64,000 nt of DNA from Bacteroidales bacterium (GCA_016709025.1 JADJEQ010000006.1:1-64000); one strand, 5' to 3'. Positions 1 through 9,357 are shown, counted from the first letter of the stretch. Made by a program: numbers and translations. Notes: a model not told the origin generated them from the sequence alone.

Positions 1-68
1 ACTCAGTATTTGGCTTGCTAACCCAACCTTTTGTTACGTTTATGTATTGGTAAATGTATAGAATTAAT

Positions 69-1217
69 CTAAAATAAATCATCAAACGGACTTTTTATTT
101 TTTGCAGACTTTTTGTGCTTACATGTGTATAAATTTCAGTGGTCTTACTGCTTTTATGTCCAAGCAATTCCTGTATAAACCTCAAATCGGTGCCCGATTC
201 GAGCAAATGAGTGGCATAGCTGTGCCTTAACCAGTGTAAGCTTACCGGTTTTGCAATGCCGGCCTTTTTGCAGGCTGCTTTCAATACCATGGCTAAACTC
301 TCTTCAGAGTATTGTTCGCCTTTATTCTGACCCTCAAATAGCCATTGAATGGGTTTATACCTGGTATAATAGTCGCGCAGCATCACAATTACTTTTTCCG
401 ATATGGGCACAACCCTGTCTCTTTTACCCTTTGCCTGAAGTATGATCAATAATCCTCTTTTGCTGTCAACATCACCCGGTTTCAGGTTTATCAATTCGCT
501 CCTCCTCAGCCCGCAGGCATAAATCAGGCTCAGCATGGTGCTATGCTTTATATTAACCGGCGATTTCAATATTAAAGCTACTTCTTCCTTACTCAGTACA
601 TTTGGCAATTTATGCTCCCTTTTGGGACGGTGAATAAGGTCAATATCAAGATTGCGGTTTTCAACAGTAAGGTAGAAAAGCTTTATTGCATTTACCACCT
701 GGTTCTGAAAACTGGTGCTGTATTTGTTGGCCAGAATATAGTGGTTGTTGAAATCAATCACATCATTGTTGCATATTGCGCTGGTATCCTTTGTGCTGAA
801 ATACCTCAGAAATGTACAAATGCTATCGGTATAAATTTTTACAGTACTTTCACTATAGCGCTTGCTGCGGAGCCAGTCCGAAAACCGCCCTACCTTGTCT
901 GAAGCTTCAGACGAAAGTGCTGGTAAAACTGACTTTTGAGCCGGAGTTTTTATATCTTTTGTCCCCCCACCCGTTAACCTGCTCTTTTTTAAAGCATCCA
1001 TATCAAGCCAGGCTTTCCCTCTGAATGCATCAAACAACGAGTTTATGGTGTCCCTCGTATCAGGATAATGCCAGCAGTTCATACTGCTGCTCCAGGTGGC
1101 GCCGGGAACAGTTTTCATAATTGCAATCAATTCAGGGTTGAATACCGATTCAGCACAAATGCGCTTTTCTCCAAGATATTCAATTGATCTTAATGAAATT
1201 ACTAACTGTGCATTCAT
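69..1217 (-). CDS. Tyrosine recombinase / site-specific integrase
   Basis: Tyrosine recombinase of about 382 residues. The C-terminal half carries the family signature in order: Arg in GLRRSELINL, Lys in the AKGKRDR beta-hairpin, HWLRH (HxxR), LLGH and the nucleophile Tyr in EIYTHVS. A SAM-like core-binding segment (DKVGRFSDWLRSKRYSEST) precedes it. The first 80 or so residues form an extra domain with a GATWSSSMNCWHYP motif seen in many Bacteroidota integrases. I chose the internal ATG (MNAQLVIS) at 1217 over the longer frame to 1316, because the extra 33 residues look non-coding. It is isolated, with no transposase, excisionase or att site that I can recognise, so whether it is a housekeeping Xer-like enzyme or a remnant of a mobile unit is open. 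Confidence 0.88.
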   Translation of the reverse strand: MNAQLVISLRSIEYLGEKRICAESVFNPELIAIMKTVPGATWSSSMNCWHYPDTRDTINSLFDAFRGKAWLDMDALKKSRLTGGGTKDIKTPAQKSVLPALSSEASDKVGRFSDWLRSKRYSESTVKIYTDSICTFLRYFSTKDTSAICNNDVIDFNNHYILANKYSTSFQNQVVNAIKLFYLTVENRNLDIDLIHRPKREHKLPNVLSKEEVALILKSPVNIKHSTMLSLIYACGLRRSELINLKPGDVDSKRGLLIILQAKGKRDRVVPISEKVIVMLRDYYTRYKPIQWLFEGQNKGEQYSEESLAMVLKAACKKAGIAKPVSLHWLRHSYATHLLESGTDLRFIQELLGHKSSKTTEIYTHVSTKSLQKIKSPFDDLF

Positions 1218-1654
1218 GATCAATGGTTGGGTTTTATGAGGCTTTCCACCGTTTGTAGCAATCAAGCGGTAAAACGTGAAATGAAATATTACTGAAATAT
1301 ACCCTGTTCTCAACAATTAGAAGGATCACTTTCTGAATTTTTAAAAATTCCGGATAATATTTTTAATTATGCTGCCTTATTATTTTACACTGTTTATTAG
1401 TTATATCCAAAATTAACAATTAAAGTAAACGACGAATCGCTTATCCCGGTTAAATTGGGAAATAAATTAATGGTCTGGTTTTAACATGAAACCACCAGAC
1501 GCATAATTCATCCCTTATTGTTACTGCATCGATAAAAATGACGTATTCATATGCTGAGATCCCCATTAATAAAAAGGAATCCTGTTTTAACTTATCCTTC
1601 TGCTGCATTCAGGCAACTTTAACCCTGTACTTTGGATGCTGAACTTTAGACCTT
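1218..1654. other. Intergenic, no gene seen
   Basis: About 440 bases between two genes on the minus strand. No open frame with coding character on either strand. An imperfect inverted repeat, GGTCTGGTTTT / AAACCACCAGAC, lies near 1470-1501; its function is unknown. Confidence 0.5.
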
Positions 1655-3658
1655 TTACTTCAAACCAACCACTATCAATTTTGTTGACAAATGTTCGCGA
1701 CCGGTTTCCATGCGAATAATATAGGTTCCCGGATTTATATCAGACAGGTTTAGCCTGTATTCGTGATGACCCGATCTCTGTACATCCAGATCAACCATTG
1801 AAATATCCCTGCCGCTGATATCCTGTAACATAAGCCTTACCTTGCCTGGTTTTTCAAGATCGAAAGGAATGGTGACTTCGGTGCTGGCAGGATTGGGCAC
1901 CGGCTGGTAAAGCTTTGTATTCATTTTATGCATACTTTCCGCAGCCGTGACCGTAGAAGCCTGTTTCAGAATGATCTGGTTATTCGGGTCGAAGGTCAGG
2001 CTGATGGGCTGTTTGTCAAAAAGAAAAGCATAACCCTGACCGCTGTAATCGTTCATCACCCTGAAGACAGTATCTGTAGCGTCGGAAAAACGAACACGCA
2101 GTTCCAGCGGCATCCTGAAGAAAGGGGCATTGCCCTGAACCTGTTCGGTTGAAAAGTTAACATTCCACAAGTTATTCCCCAGGTTTTCAAAGCTATAGCT
2201 GTTGCTGTAAACCGGATGGTTGGGCTGATACAACCATTCGTTGAAAAACCATTCAAGATCCTGTCCGGTAACCTGGCTCATCTTCTGAATAAAATCGGGA
2301 ATGGTCGCGGATTGATACCTGAACTGCTCCGTATCGTTGGCATATTCGTATAAACTATTGAAAAACAGTGAGTCGCCAACCACATAGCGGTACATGTATA
2401 AAACACAGGAGCCTTTCAGATAGGTGATGGCATAGTTAAATAAGGTACCATTTGAAGGTGGATTTGTCGCCCAGTCTGGATTCGAAATGGCCCATCCCGG
2501 ATTATTGGTCAGGTAATAAGAAGCATTGCTGTTTAATTCGTTGATGTAGGCTTGCTGCCCGTTGGCTTCTCCGGTCCACAGGGCCTGAATATAGGTTGCA
2601 AATCCCTCGTTCAGCCACAAATCGGCCCAGGTGGCACAGGTAATCATATCACCAAACCACTGGTGTGCAAACTCGTGGGCAATGTAAGGTGTGTACCAGC
2701 ATCCGGGGCACAGGCTGGTAAGGGATTGATTCTCCATGCCTCCCCACGAAAACTGAGGACTCAGGGTGGCAAAGCCGTCTTTCTCGAAAGGATGGTCCCC
2801 GAAAATAGAATAGTAATAATCGGCCATCGGGATAATCAGGTCTTCGATCTGGGATGGATTTTCGCCCGGATTGTAATAAAAGCGGATCGGAAGGGTATCG
2901 AAAGGCGGACCCGGTTTTGTCCAGTAAACAATATCCAGGTTGTAATTTACCCTCGAAGTGATCACCATAATATAAGTTGCAATGGGATCGCGGCTCACCC
3001 AGGTGTACCAGAGTGAATCGGCCACCACAACAGAATCGGCAAGACTGCCATTCGAACCGAGTTTTACATTCAAAGGCACTTTTGCCCTGAGGCTCAGCGT
3101 TGCCTTGTCGGATGGCCGATCGTAACAGGGAAACCACTTACGTGCGCCCTGGGGCTCGCAATCGGTGAAAACAAAACCATTGTCAACATAAAAAGCCTGA
3201 TCGATGGCATTGAGGTGTCTGTATTCTATTGAAACCATTACCGTGTCGCCTGGCTGATATTCTTCATCGAGATTAATGATCAGCATATTGTCATCCTGCA
3301 AAAATGAAACACCGCTCATTCCCACCGATTCAACCAGCAGCGAGGTCTGGTCGGCATTCAGTTCTATGGAATTCAGGGTACTGTCAACCCTGAAGGTGAC
3401 GATGTTTGAAGCCGTAAAGGTACGTGGATAAGGGCTTGCGTAACAGTGGAATATATCCAGATCAAGGTTATAATTCAATACATCGAAACTGTGCCGTGGC
3501 GAATTGGGAGAACGGAGGTTTTCCGGCTGAATGTCGGGCCTCAATTGTTTGCCATGTGCGCACAAACCGCTGCCGTGTGTCTGGTGGTAATCCTGGGCAA
3601 TGATCAGTGAAGAAACCAACAGGGCCAGGGTGAAGAGTAATATAGTTTTGATTTTCAT
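1655..3658 (-). CDS. Secreted M1 family aminopeptidase with T9SS sorting domain
   Basis: Zinc aminopeptidase of 667 residues. The signal peptide is at 1-21 (ILLFTLALLVSSLIIAQ). The M1 catalytic core shows GGMENQ at 306-311 (the GAMEN exopeptidase motif with G for A), HEFAHQW at 328-334 (HExxH) and the third zinc ligand Glu351 in NEGFATY, with the expected HExxH-x18-E spacing. The C-terminal 80 residues (YQPVPNPASTEVTIPFDL, then ending in STKLIVVGLK) form a type IX secretion type A sorting domain. The product is therefore probably exported across the outer membrane and removes N-terminal residues from external peptides. It lacks the ERAP1-like C-terminal domain of larger M1 enzymes, as is usual for secreted Bacteroidota forms. 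It is monocistronic. Confidence 0.94.
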   Translation of the reverse strand: MKIKTILLFTLALLVSSLIIAQDYHQTHGSGLCAHGKQLRPDIQPENLRSPNSPRHSFDVLNYNLDLDIFHCYASPYPRTFTASNIVTFRVDSTLNSIELNADQTSLLVESVGMSGVSFLQDDNMLIINLDEEYQPGDTVMVSIEYRHLNAIDQAFYVDNGFVFTDCEPQGARKWFPCYDRPSDKATLSLRAKVPLNVKLGSNGSLADSVVVADSLWYTWVSRDPIATYIMVITSRVNYNLDIVYWTKPGPPFDTLPIRFYYNPGENPSQIEDLIIPMADYYYSIFGDHPFEKDGFATLSPQFSWGGMENQSLTSLCPGCWYTPYIAHEFAHQWFGDMITCATWADLWLNEGFATYIQALWTGEANGQQAYINELNSNASYYLTNNPGWAISNPDWATNPPSNGTLFNYAITYLKGSCVLYMYRYVVGDSLFFNSLYEYANDTEQFRYQSATIPDFIQKMSQVTGQDLEWFFNEWLYQPNHPVYSNSYSFENLGNNLWNVNFSTEQVQGNAPFFRMPLELRVRFSDATDTVFRVMNDYSGQGYAFLFDKQPISLTFDPNNQIILKQASTVTAAESMHKMNTKLYQPVPNPASTEVTIPFDLEKPGKVRLMLQDISGRDISMVDLDVQRSGHHEYRLNLSDINPGTYIIRMETGREHLSTKLIVVGLK

Positions 3659-3970
3659 GGTTTAAGACTTTGTCCGCGATAAAAGTAGTACAAAACACTT
3701 AAAGAAAATCAAAAATTGAATTGATTTACTATTGTATAATCTGGTTGAGAGTTAAGTTATCTTTGAAATATAAGCAATTGAAACAGTCTGTTCCGTATGG
3801 ACGACATTTACCATCAGCCATATAAACCGAACAATAATCTATTTGGCAAATTGATTATTTTAACATTGAAAACAATCGCTCCGGACGAAGAGTCATCTGA
3901 CAAACAGCATATAGTATTCTGGAATTTGAGACTCCGTTGTTTAAACCCTTTAAAACAAATTTGGCGTAGT

Positions 3971-3993
3971 TTGGCGCTTTAGTGTATTGGTGA
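3971..3993 (+). repeat. Dispersed GCTTTAGTG-ATTGGTG repeat, copy 1
   Basis: Reads TTGGCGCTTTAGTGTATTGG then TGA. Related sequences recur at 6784-6808 (GGTGCTTTGGTGAATTGGTG) and 7654-7676 (TTTTAGTGCTTTAGGGATTG). All three lie in intergenic or decayed DNA on the same strand. The family resembles low-copy intergenic repeats seen in Bacteroidota; role unknown. Confidence 0.45.
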
Positions 3994-4129
3994 CAATTAG
4001 TCCACAAACAATTTGACAGTTCAGTATTTAAAGTGTTGGGATAAAAAACTAAAGCCTTTGATAGAAAATATTACAGAAAGCTCCTTAGTTTTTAAACAGA
4101 GCTGGTTTAAAAATTTAATTAAGCACAGT

Positions 4130-4215
4130 GGCTGTTTTACGTTTCGGTGCTCTGCACCTTAAAATGCTCTTTGTTTAGGTTTTACTACCAACGTTCCGCC
4201 ACTCTGTGGCTCTGC
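4130..4215. repeat. Double hairpin element with shared CTCTG loops
   Basis: Two short hairpins about 50 bp apart carry the same loop but different stems: GGTG-CTCTG-CACC (4146-4158) and GCCA-CTCTG-TGGC (4198-4210). Each is preceded by a similar GTTTC or GTTCC word. Conserved loops with covarying stems suggest a structured dispersed repeat rather than chance. Confidence 0.4.
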
Positions 4216-4918
4216 CTGTTTAAAAGATTGTAAGTTGTTGTAATCCCCATATTTCATTACACCCAAAACTCTATGTTATCTTGTAATAGTTGTATTTTGA
4301 ATTATAAAGATGCTTTTAAGCGAACCCCGACTAACTATTAATTTGTTACACCTGTTTCGAATTATAATCGACTGTGTTCATGGAAGATTCAGGATGAAAA
4401 CGTTTACACAAGTAAATGCTGTTAAATAAATTGAAGAAGGATCGGCCTTGGAAGAATGGCGTTAAGAAATCAGGCCGCATAAAAGAAGAAAGAAATGTAA
4501 CCGATAATGTGTAGCGGAGCACTGAAGATTAGTGTACAAGAAAATTGAGTAAAGCGAGAATGGTTCAACCTCATTTCTTTTTACCAAAATTGCGCGCCTG
4601 ATTTTAGCCATTCTTACGAAGCCTTGAATTTTGGGTACCTTTTGTTCAAGCAAAAGGTACAGAAAGCATAAAGGAGCTCATATTTAAATAGTTACATGGT
4701 AATTTCAACGAAGGAGAGAGAGTTGATAAAGTTCTAAATATAAATTAAATATACCCTGATGTTAAAAGCAAAATTTAAAAGAAAAATATGATTAAATTGT
4801 TTTTCCGGAAACCATGAAAACAATTCAACAAGGTTGTTACCATAGTAAAACTTCCTTCAGCCCATCAAAAACTGGATAACCCAAACAATTCTAACGAACT
4901 GGCCGGTTACCACATTCC

Positions 4919-4950
4919 TTTGGCGCAAACCCTCTATTGTACTACATTTG
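4919..4950 (+). promoter_or_regulatory. Bacteroidota-type promoter for the SBP lipoprotein gene
   Basis: TTTG at 4919-4922 and TACATTTG at 4943-4950, separated by 20 bp. This matches the known Bacteroides -33 TTTG / -7 TAnnTTTG consensus and spacing. The ATG of the lipoprotein gene follows at 4968, giving a short leader. Confidence 0.65.
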
Positions 4951-4967
4951 TATTCTTTTTCAACAAA

Positions 4968-6607
4968 ATGATCAAGACGCTTAAACTTCTGGTTTTAATA
5001 GTCATACTCTTCATCGCTTCCTGCAATAAACGGGATAAAAGCAACGGGGGTAAAACTGTGTTCCGCTACAACGAGAATGCTGGAATTACCTCGCTCGATC
5101 CGGCTTTTGCCCGCAATCAGGCCAATATCTGGGCCGATAACCAGTTGTACAACGGTTTGCTGCAACTCGACAGCAACCTGATGATCAGGCCCGCTGTTGC
5201 CAGGGAATGGTCGGTTAGCCCGGATGGGAAAATCTATACTTTTTACTCAGGAACGATGTCCGTTTTCACGATCATCCGGTATTCAGGGGTGGCAAGGGCC
5301 GGTTGGTAACCGCTCACGATTTTGTTTACAGCCTTCAGCGGCTGGCCGACAAAAAGCTGGCCTCACCGGGTGCCTGGGTGTTGGGCCCGGTTGCACTGGT
5401 AGATGGTTTGCCGGATATTCAGGCAGTGGATGATTCAACCCTGGTAATCAGGTTGAATAAGCCTTTTCCTCCTTTTGCAGGTATGCTCAGTATGCAGTAC
5501 TGCTCGGTGGTTCCCAGCGAGGCAGTTGATTTTTATAATGATGATTTCAGGTCAAATCCGGTAGGCACCGGGCCTTTCCGTTTTAAAATGTGGAAGGAAG
5601 GCGTAAAACTGGTGATGTTGAAAAATGAAAACTACTTTGAAAAGGAAAACGGAATCAGACTGCCTTACCTCGATGCTGTTTCTGTATCATTTATCATCGA
5701 TAAACAGACGGCTTTCCTTGAATTTATAAAAGGAAACCTTGATTTTATATCGGGACTTGATGCCAGTTATAAAGACGAAGTTTTAACGCCTTCCGGCAGG
5801 CTGAATCCGGCATATGCCGACCGCATCCGGATGACGAGTCAGCCCTATCTGAATACGGAATACCTGGGTTTTATGGTAGAAGGATCGAATCCGGTAATGA
5901 AAAACAACCCATTGCTGATCAGGGAGATACGGCAGGCACTCAACTACGGGATTGACCGGAAGCGGATGATCCGCTACCTCCGCAACGGCATCGGAGAACC
6001 CGGAACCCATGGTTTTATCCCTGCAGGGATGCCCGGATATGTTTCAAATCCTGGATTTGGATACGATTATCATCCTGAAAAAGCCAGGCAATTGCTTGCC
6101 AAAGCCGGTTATCCGATGGGGAAGGGGCTTCCGCCAATAACGCTTGCTACCAACGCTTCTTACCTTGATCTCTGCCAGTTTATTCAGAGCCAGTTGAGCC
6201 AGATCGGTGTTAACCTCAAAATTGATGTCAGTCCGCCGGCCACTTTGCGTGAAAACATTGCCCAGGCAAGGGTGCCCTTTTTCAGGGGATCGTGGATTGC
6301 CGATTATCCGGATGCCGAAAACTACCTGTCTTTATTTTACTCACACAATCACACGCCTGCAGGACCTAATTTTATGTGGTATACCAACAACCGGTTTGAT
6401 CAACTCTATCGCGAAGCTTCCAATGAAAACGATCTGTCAAAACGAAGCAGAATTTACCGTGCAATGGACAGCCTGATGATGGAAGATGCCCCGGTGATGG
6501 TGTTGTTTTACGACCAGGTACTCAGGTTTTCACGAAAGAATGTCCAAAACCTTGGTTCAAATCCACTCAATCTGCTGGAATTGAAAAGGGTGAAAAAGTT
6601 GCAATAA
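4968..6607 (+). pseudogene. Peptide/solute-binding lipoprotein (SBP_bac_5), frameshifted
   Basis: Extracellular solute-binding protein family 5, normally the substrate receptor of an oligopeptide/nickel ABC importer. The N-terminal part (from ATG 4968) has a lipoprotein signal, VILFIASCNK, then TSLDPAFARNQ and a canonical SPDGKIYTF. Homology then moves to another frame (LRNDVRFHDHPVF, VTAHDFVYSLQRL) and continues to the end at 6607. The two frames meet at a run of five T at 5240-5244; one extra T would restore a single product of about 546 residues, the normal family length. Either the gene is dead or the base call is short by one. No permease or ATPase genes flank it, as is common for orphan receptors of this type in the phylum. 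Start chosen at the internal ATG, which gives a clean lipobox and sits 17 bp after a good -7 box. Confidence 0.85.
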
Positions 6608-6783
6608 GGGTAAAACATGATATTATGCTGTGGTGGCAATAAAAAGCCCCGGCACCTGGAGATTGTTTAATTTTTGTTTAACTCCTTGAATAGGCCTGTC
6701 CCTGACAAATTGAACCAGGACGGTCCTGATGAAAAAAGAAATAAAATTTAAACAGACTTTAAAAGTTTTCGTTCTTAAATTAA

Positions 6784-6808
6784 ATTTGGTGCTTTGGTGA
6801 ATTGGTGT
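6784..6808 (+). repeat. Dispersed GCTTTGGTG-ATTGGTG repeat, copy 2
   Basis: Contains GGTGCTTTGGTGAATTGGTG, related to the copies at 3971-3993 and 7654-7676. It sits just upstream of the broken flavin reductase gene. Confidence 0.45.
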
Positions 6809-6846
6809 CTACAAAGTCGGGTGTTCAAAAGCAAACTAATCTGAAA

Positions 6847-7269
6847 ATGATAAATTTCAAAAGCTTAAATCCTGAAAAGATCAATGAAAATGCCATTGAT
6901 CTGATTGGTCGTCAGTGGATGCTGATTACGGCCGGTACCCTGAATTCGTATAATACCATGACAGCCAGCTGGGGAGGGGTGGGGATGCTGTGGAACAAAC
7001 CGGTTGTGTTTATCTTTATCAGACCACAACGGTATACCTATGAGTTCGTTGAATCAAACGAGCTGTTTACCTGCACTTTTTTCAGTAAAGAATACCGGAA
7101 GGCGCTCAATTATTGCGGTTCACACAGCTGAAGGGATGTTGACAAGGCTGCCGCAACAGGGCTTACCCCGGTTGCCACCGAATCAGGAGCTGTGGCCTTT
7201 GCCGAAGCACGTCTGGTGATTGAATGCAGGAAATCCAAAACACACCAAAATATTTGGAACCGATCCTAA
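6847..7269 (+). pseudogene. Flavin reductase-like (flavoredoxin family), nonsense and C-terminal truncation
   Basis: The first 94 residues (from ATG 6847) match FMN-binding flavin reductase-like proteins: GRQWMLITAGTLNSYNTMTASWGG, then KPVVFIFIRPQRYTYEFVE and FTCTFF. An in-frame TGA at 7129-7131 interrupts SHS-RDVDKAAATGLTPVATE; a Gly codon (GGA) is expected there, so one G-to-T change explains it. Homology continues in the same frame to LVIECRKS near 7233 and then stops abruptly. The last 50 or so residues of the family are missing and a different gene relic begins just beyond. Two independent lesions make this a true pseudogene rather than a sequencing artefact. The first Met may be preceded by 15 further in-frame codons, which look non-coding. 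Confidence 0.85.
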
Positions 7270-7625
7270 GAATTGGATGAAATTGGAAAACTAATCGTTG
7301 ATGCTGCTTATACAGTACATAAAAATCTTGGGCCCGGACTCCTGAAAAATTTAGTAAGTCCATGAATTATCAAAGGGTTTAATCATTCCATCGTTTATGA
7401 TAATATTGAATTCGATGAAGGATTACGGTTAGACGTTTTCGTAGAGAAGAAAGTGATATGCGAAATAAAGGCAAGAGAAACAATAAACCGGTTTGGCCAG
7501 CACAGGTATTAAGTCATTTAAAACTAACAAATAGGCGGTTAGGATACTTGATAAATTTCAATGTTGTGAGCATCAAAGATGGTATAAAGATGAAAAGATT
7601 AAAATTTCGGAAAATTAAAGCTTAA
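7270..7625 (+). pseudogene. GxxExxY family protein relic
   Basis: A decayed copy of the small PD-(D/E)xK-like GxxExxY family, which is very common in Bacteroidota and of unknown function. Recognisable blocks are ELDEIGKLIVDAAYTVHKNL and GPGLL near 7270-7350, then IEFDEGLRLDVFVEKKVICE with IKA (7408-7471), and after a frameshift QVLSHLKLTNRRLGYLINFN and V-SIKDGIKMKRL (7504-7625). The region after GPGLL that should carry the ExxY motif is deleted or scrambled and is followed by an in-frame TGA (7363-7365). A frame change occurs near 7500. It abuts the truncated flavin reductase, so a deletion or insertion joined the two. Confidence 0.75.
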
Positions 7626-7653
7626 ATAGTACGATTAATTTAATCTAGTTGGG

Positions 7654-7676
7654 CTTTTAGTGCTTTAGGGATTGGT
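7654..7676 (+). repeat. Dispersed GCTTTAG-ATTGGT repeat, copy 3
   Basis: Contains TTTTAGTGCTTTAGGGATTG, a third and more degenerate copy of the repeat found at 3971 and 6784. It follows the GxxExxY relic. Confidence 0.4.
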
Positions 7677-7861
7677 TCATAAAGATGTCGGCAACAAAAA
7701 TTACTACATGAATAATTATTAAAAAATTTGCGAAAGCGGGCCATTGCTCCTTATTGTTTTATAATTTTAGGGCTTTAATCCTTTTACTTGTTTATTAATA
7801 TTTTCCGGTCGTGAAAGGATAGCCGGAGTGCAGGTTTTTAACACCTTAACACCACTGAAGA

Positions 7862-8411
7862 TTGAATTTTATAACCAAGATAAGGATCCGGCTGGGAAGA
7901 CGTTCACTCAGAAAAAGAGGTTACCAGGCTTAAGCGCAGGCAGAAAGCCGTCAACCTTGAAGCGGCGCGTGAAATCGGCATTCTGTTCAATATGGAGTCG
8001 GAAGCCGACTACGACAGGGTTAGCCGGTTTACCAGTGAATTAAACCAGGTAGGCAAAAAAGTTCAGGTCATCGGCTTGTACAAATACAGGAAACTGCCAC
8101 CTTACTATGCCCAGAAACTGGCCTACGACCTGATCATGCCGGGTGATCTTGACCCATTTTACCGTCCTAATGCAGCATTCGTTTCAAAATTCATTGATTA
8201 TGAGTTTGATATGCTGATCGATCTTGGTACACCGGAGAATTTCCCGTTGTTTTACATCGCCTCACTATCAAAAGCCGGGTTTAAACTCGGCCGTTCATCC
8301 GGCGAAGAAGGCCTGCCTTACGACCTGATGATCGAAACCGGAGAAACGATTGAAAGCGATGAACTGATCAGGCAACTGATCCATTATACCAGTGCTTTCA
8401 GATTCAAATAG
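7862..8411 (+). pseudogene. DUF6913-like protein, frameshifted near the N-terminus
   Basis: The main frame (139 residues from Met at 7992) reads ESEADYDRVSRFTSELN, QVIGLYKYRKLPPYYAQ, DFDML-type IDYEFDMLIDLG, FPLFYIASLSKAGFKLG and PYDLMIE. I associate this with a conserved Bacteroidota protein of unknown function (DUF6913-like). Coding continues upstream in the same frame to KEVTRLKRRQKAVNLEAARE, where it meets a stop. A second frame supplies the missing start: NFITKIRIRLGRRSLRK from a TTG at 7862. The two join if one A is removed from the AAAAA run at 7912-7916. As with the binding protein at 5 kb, the lesion is in a homopolymer, so it may be a real mutation or a base-calling error. The restored protein would have about 180 residues. 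dapA follows 46 bp downstream, and the pair may be co-transcribed. Confidence 0.6.
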
Positions 8412-8457
8412 AATAATCAGGTTTATCTTTAAAAATTAACCATCGATATAAAATAAC

Positions 8458-9357
8458 ATGGCTGTAAAATTTACCGGAACCGGGGTTGCTTTGGTTACTC
8501 CATTTCACAAACAGGGAACCATCGATTTTGGTTCGCTCGAAAAAATTATTGAACACACCGTTGGGCAAGGAGTTGACTACCTGGTTGTACTCGGAACGAC
8601 CGGTGAAGCAGTTACACTCTCAAAAGATGAAAAAAATGCCCTGGTGGGTTTTGTTAAAGATGTGGTTAACAAACGAGTTCCGCTTGTGCTGGGTGCCGGA
8701 GGTTATAATACCCAGGAAGTTGTCAACCATTTGAGCAGCTACGACTTTGATGGAATCGATGCCATTCTTTCAGTTACACCATACTACAACAAACCCACCC
8801 AGCGTGGTCTTTACCTGCACTATAAGCACATTGCCAGCGCCAGCCCTGTACCGGTTATTCTTTACAATGTTCCGGGCCGCACCAGCGTGAACATGACAGC
8901 CGAAACCACCCTCGAACTGGCTGCTGAATTTGAAAATATCATTGCAGTGAAAGAGGCTTCGGGAAACTTCGCACAAATCATGGAAATTATCAGGAACCGG
9001 CCGAAGGGCTTCCTCGTTATATCGGGTGATGATGGGATTACCATGCCGCTGATCGCCGCCGGAGCCAATGGGGTTATTTCCGTGGTAGCAAATGCCTATC
9101 CGCTGACCTTCTCAAAAATGGTAAACGCGGCCCTGAAAGGACAAATGGAAGAAGCCAGGCGACTTCACTATCAGTTGCTGCCTCTGATCAATTCACTGTT
9201 TGTCGATGGCAGCCCGGGTGGAATCAAATCCGCACTTGAAACAATGAAACTGGTTTCCAATAACTTAAGATTACCAGTTGTAAAAGTCAACAAAGCAACC
9301 CAAAACCTGATTGCCGGATTGATTGCAGAATTGAAAGACAAAGGAATTGAATACTAA
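8458..9357 (+). CDS. dapA: 4-hydroxy-tetrahydrodipicolinate synthase
   Basis: DapA condenses pyruvate with aspartate semialdehyde in the first committed step of lysine/diaminopimelate synthesis. At 299 residues it is full length. Visible motifs: GTTGE 46-50 (Thr of the proton relay and substrate pocket), the Tyr in ILYNVPGRTS (Y136), R141 for substrate carboxylate binding and the Schiff-base Lys165 in AVKEASGN, followed by ISGDDGITMPLIAAGANGVI. This is the (beta/alpha)8 aldolase barrel of the NAL/DapA family. Related aldolases (NanA, KDG aldolase) share the fold, but the GTTGE and YYNKPTQRGLY elements favour DapA. Its start 46 bp after the DUF6913-like gene and 18 bp before the M14 peptidase gene suggests a local transcription unit. 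Confidence 0.95.
   Translation: MAVKFTGTGVALVTPFHKQGTIDFGSLEKIIEHTVGQGVDYLVVLGTTGEAVTLSKDEKNALVGFVKDVVNKRVPLVLGAGGYNTQEVVNHLSSYDFDGIDAILSVTPYYNKPTQRGLYLHYKHIASASPVPVILYNVPGRTSVNMTAETTLELAAEFENIIAVKEASGNFAQIMEIIRNRPKGFLVISGDDGITMPLIAAGANGVISVVANAYPLTFSKMVNAALKGQMEEARRLHYQLLPLINSLFVDGSPGGIKSALETMKLVSNNLRLPVVKVNKATQNLIAGLIAELKDKGIEY

Larger units (their letters stand above)
3659..4918. other. Long intergenic region with degenerate repeats, no gene
   Basis: About 1.26 kb without convincing coding sequence. Small open frames at 3797-3982 (+) and 4462-4653 (-) have no start context and no recognisable protein character. The stretch holds a degenerate copy of a dispersed repeat (3971-3993) and a double-hairpin element (4130-4215). 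The last 30 bases belong to the promoter of the downstream lipoprotein gene. Confidence 0.5.

Noticed and set aside
1440..1510. attC-like integron site near the tyrosine recombinase gene
   Set aside because: The inverted repeat is short and imperfect, with no cassette array and no integron-specific insertion that I can see in the recombinase.
3797..4653. Small open frames at 3797-3982 (+) and 4462-4653 (-)
   Set aside because: No recognisable protein character, no start context, and the second lies in a stretch that gives chance frames in repeat-rich DNA.
5230..5260. Programmed ribosomal frameshift in the binding-protein gene
   Set aside because: No X XXY YYZ slippery heptamer with a downstream structure is evident, and the family has no known recoding; decay or a base-call error is simpler.
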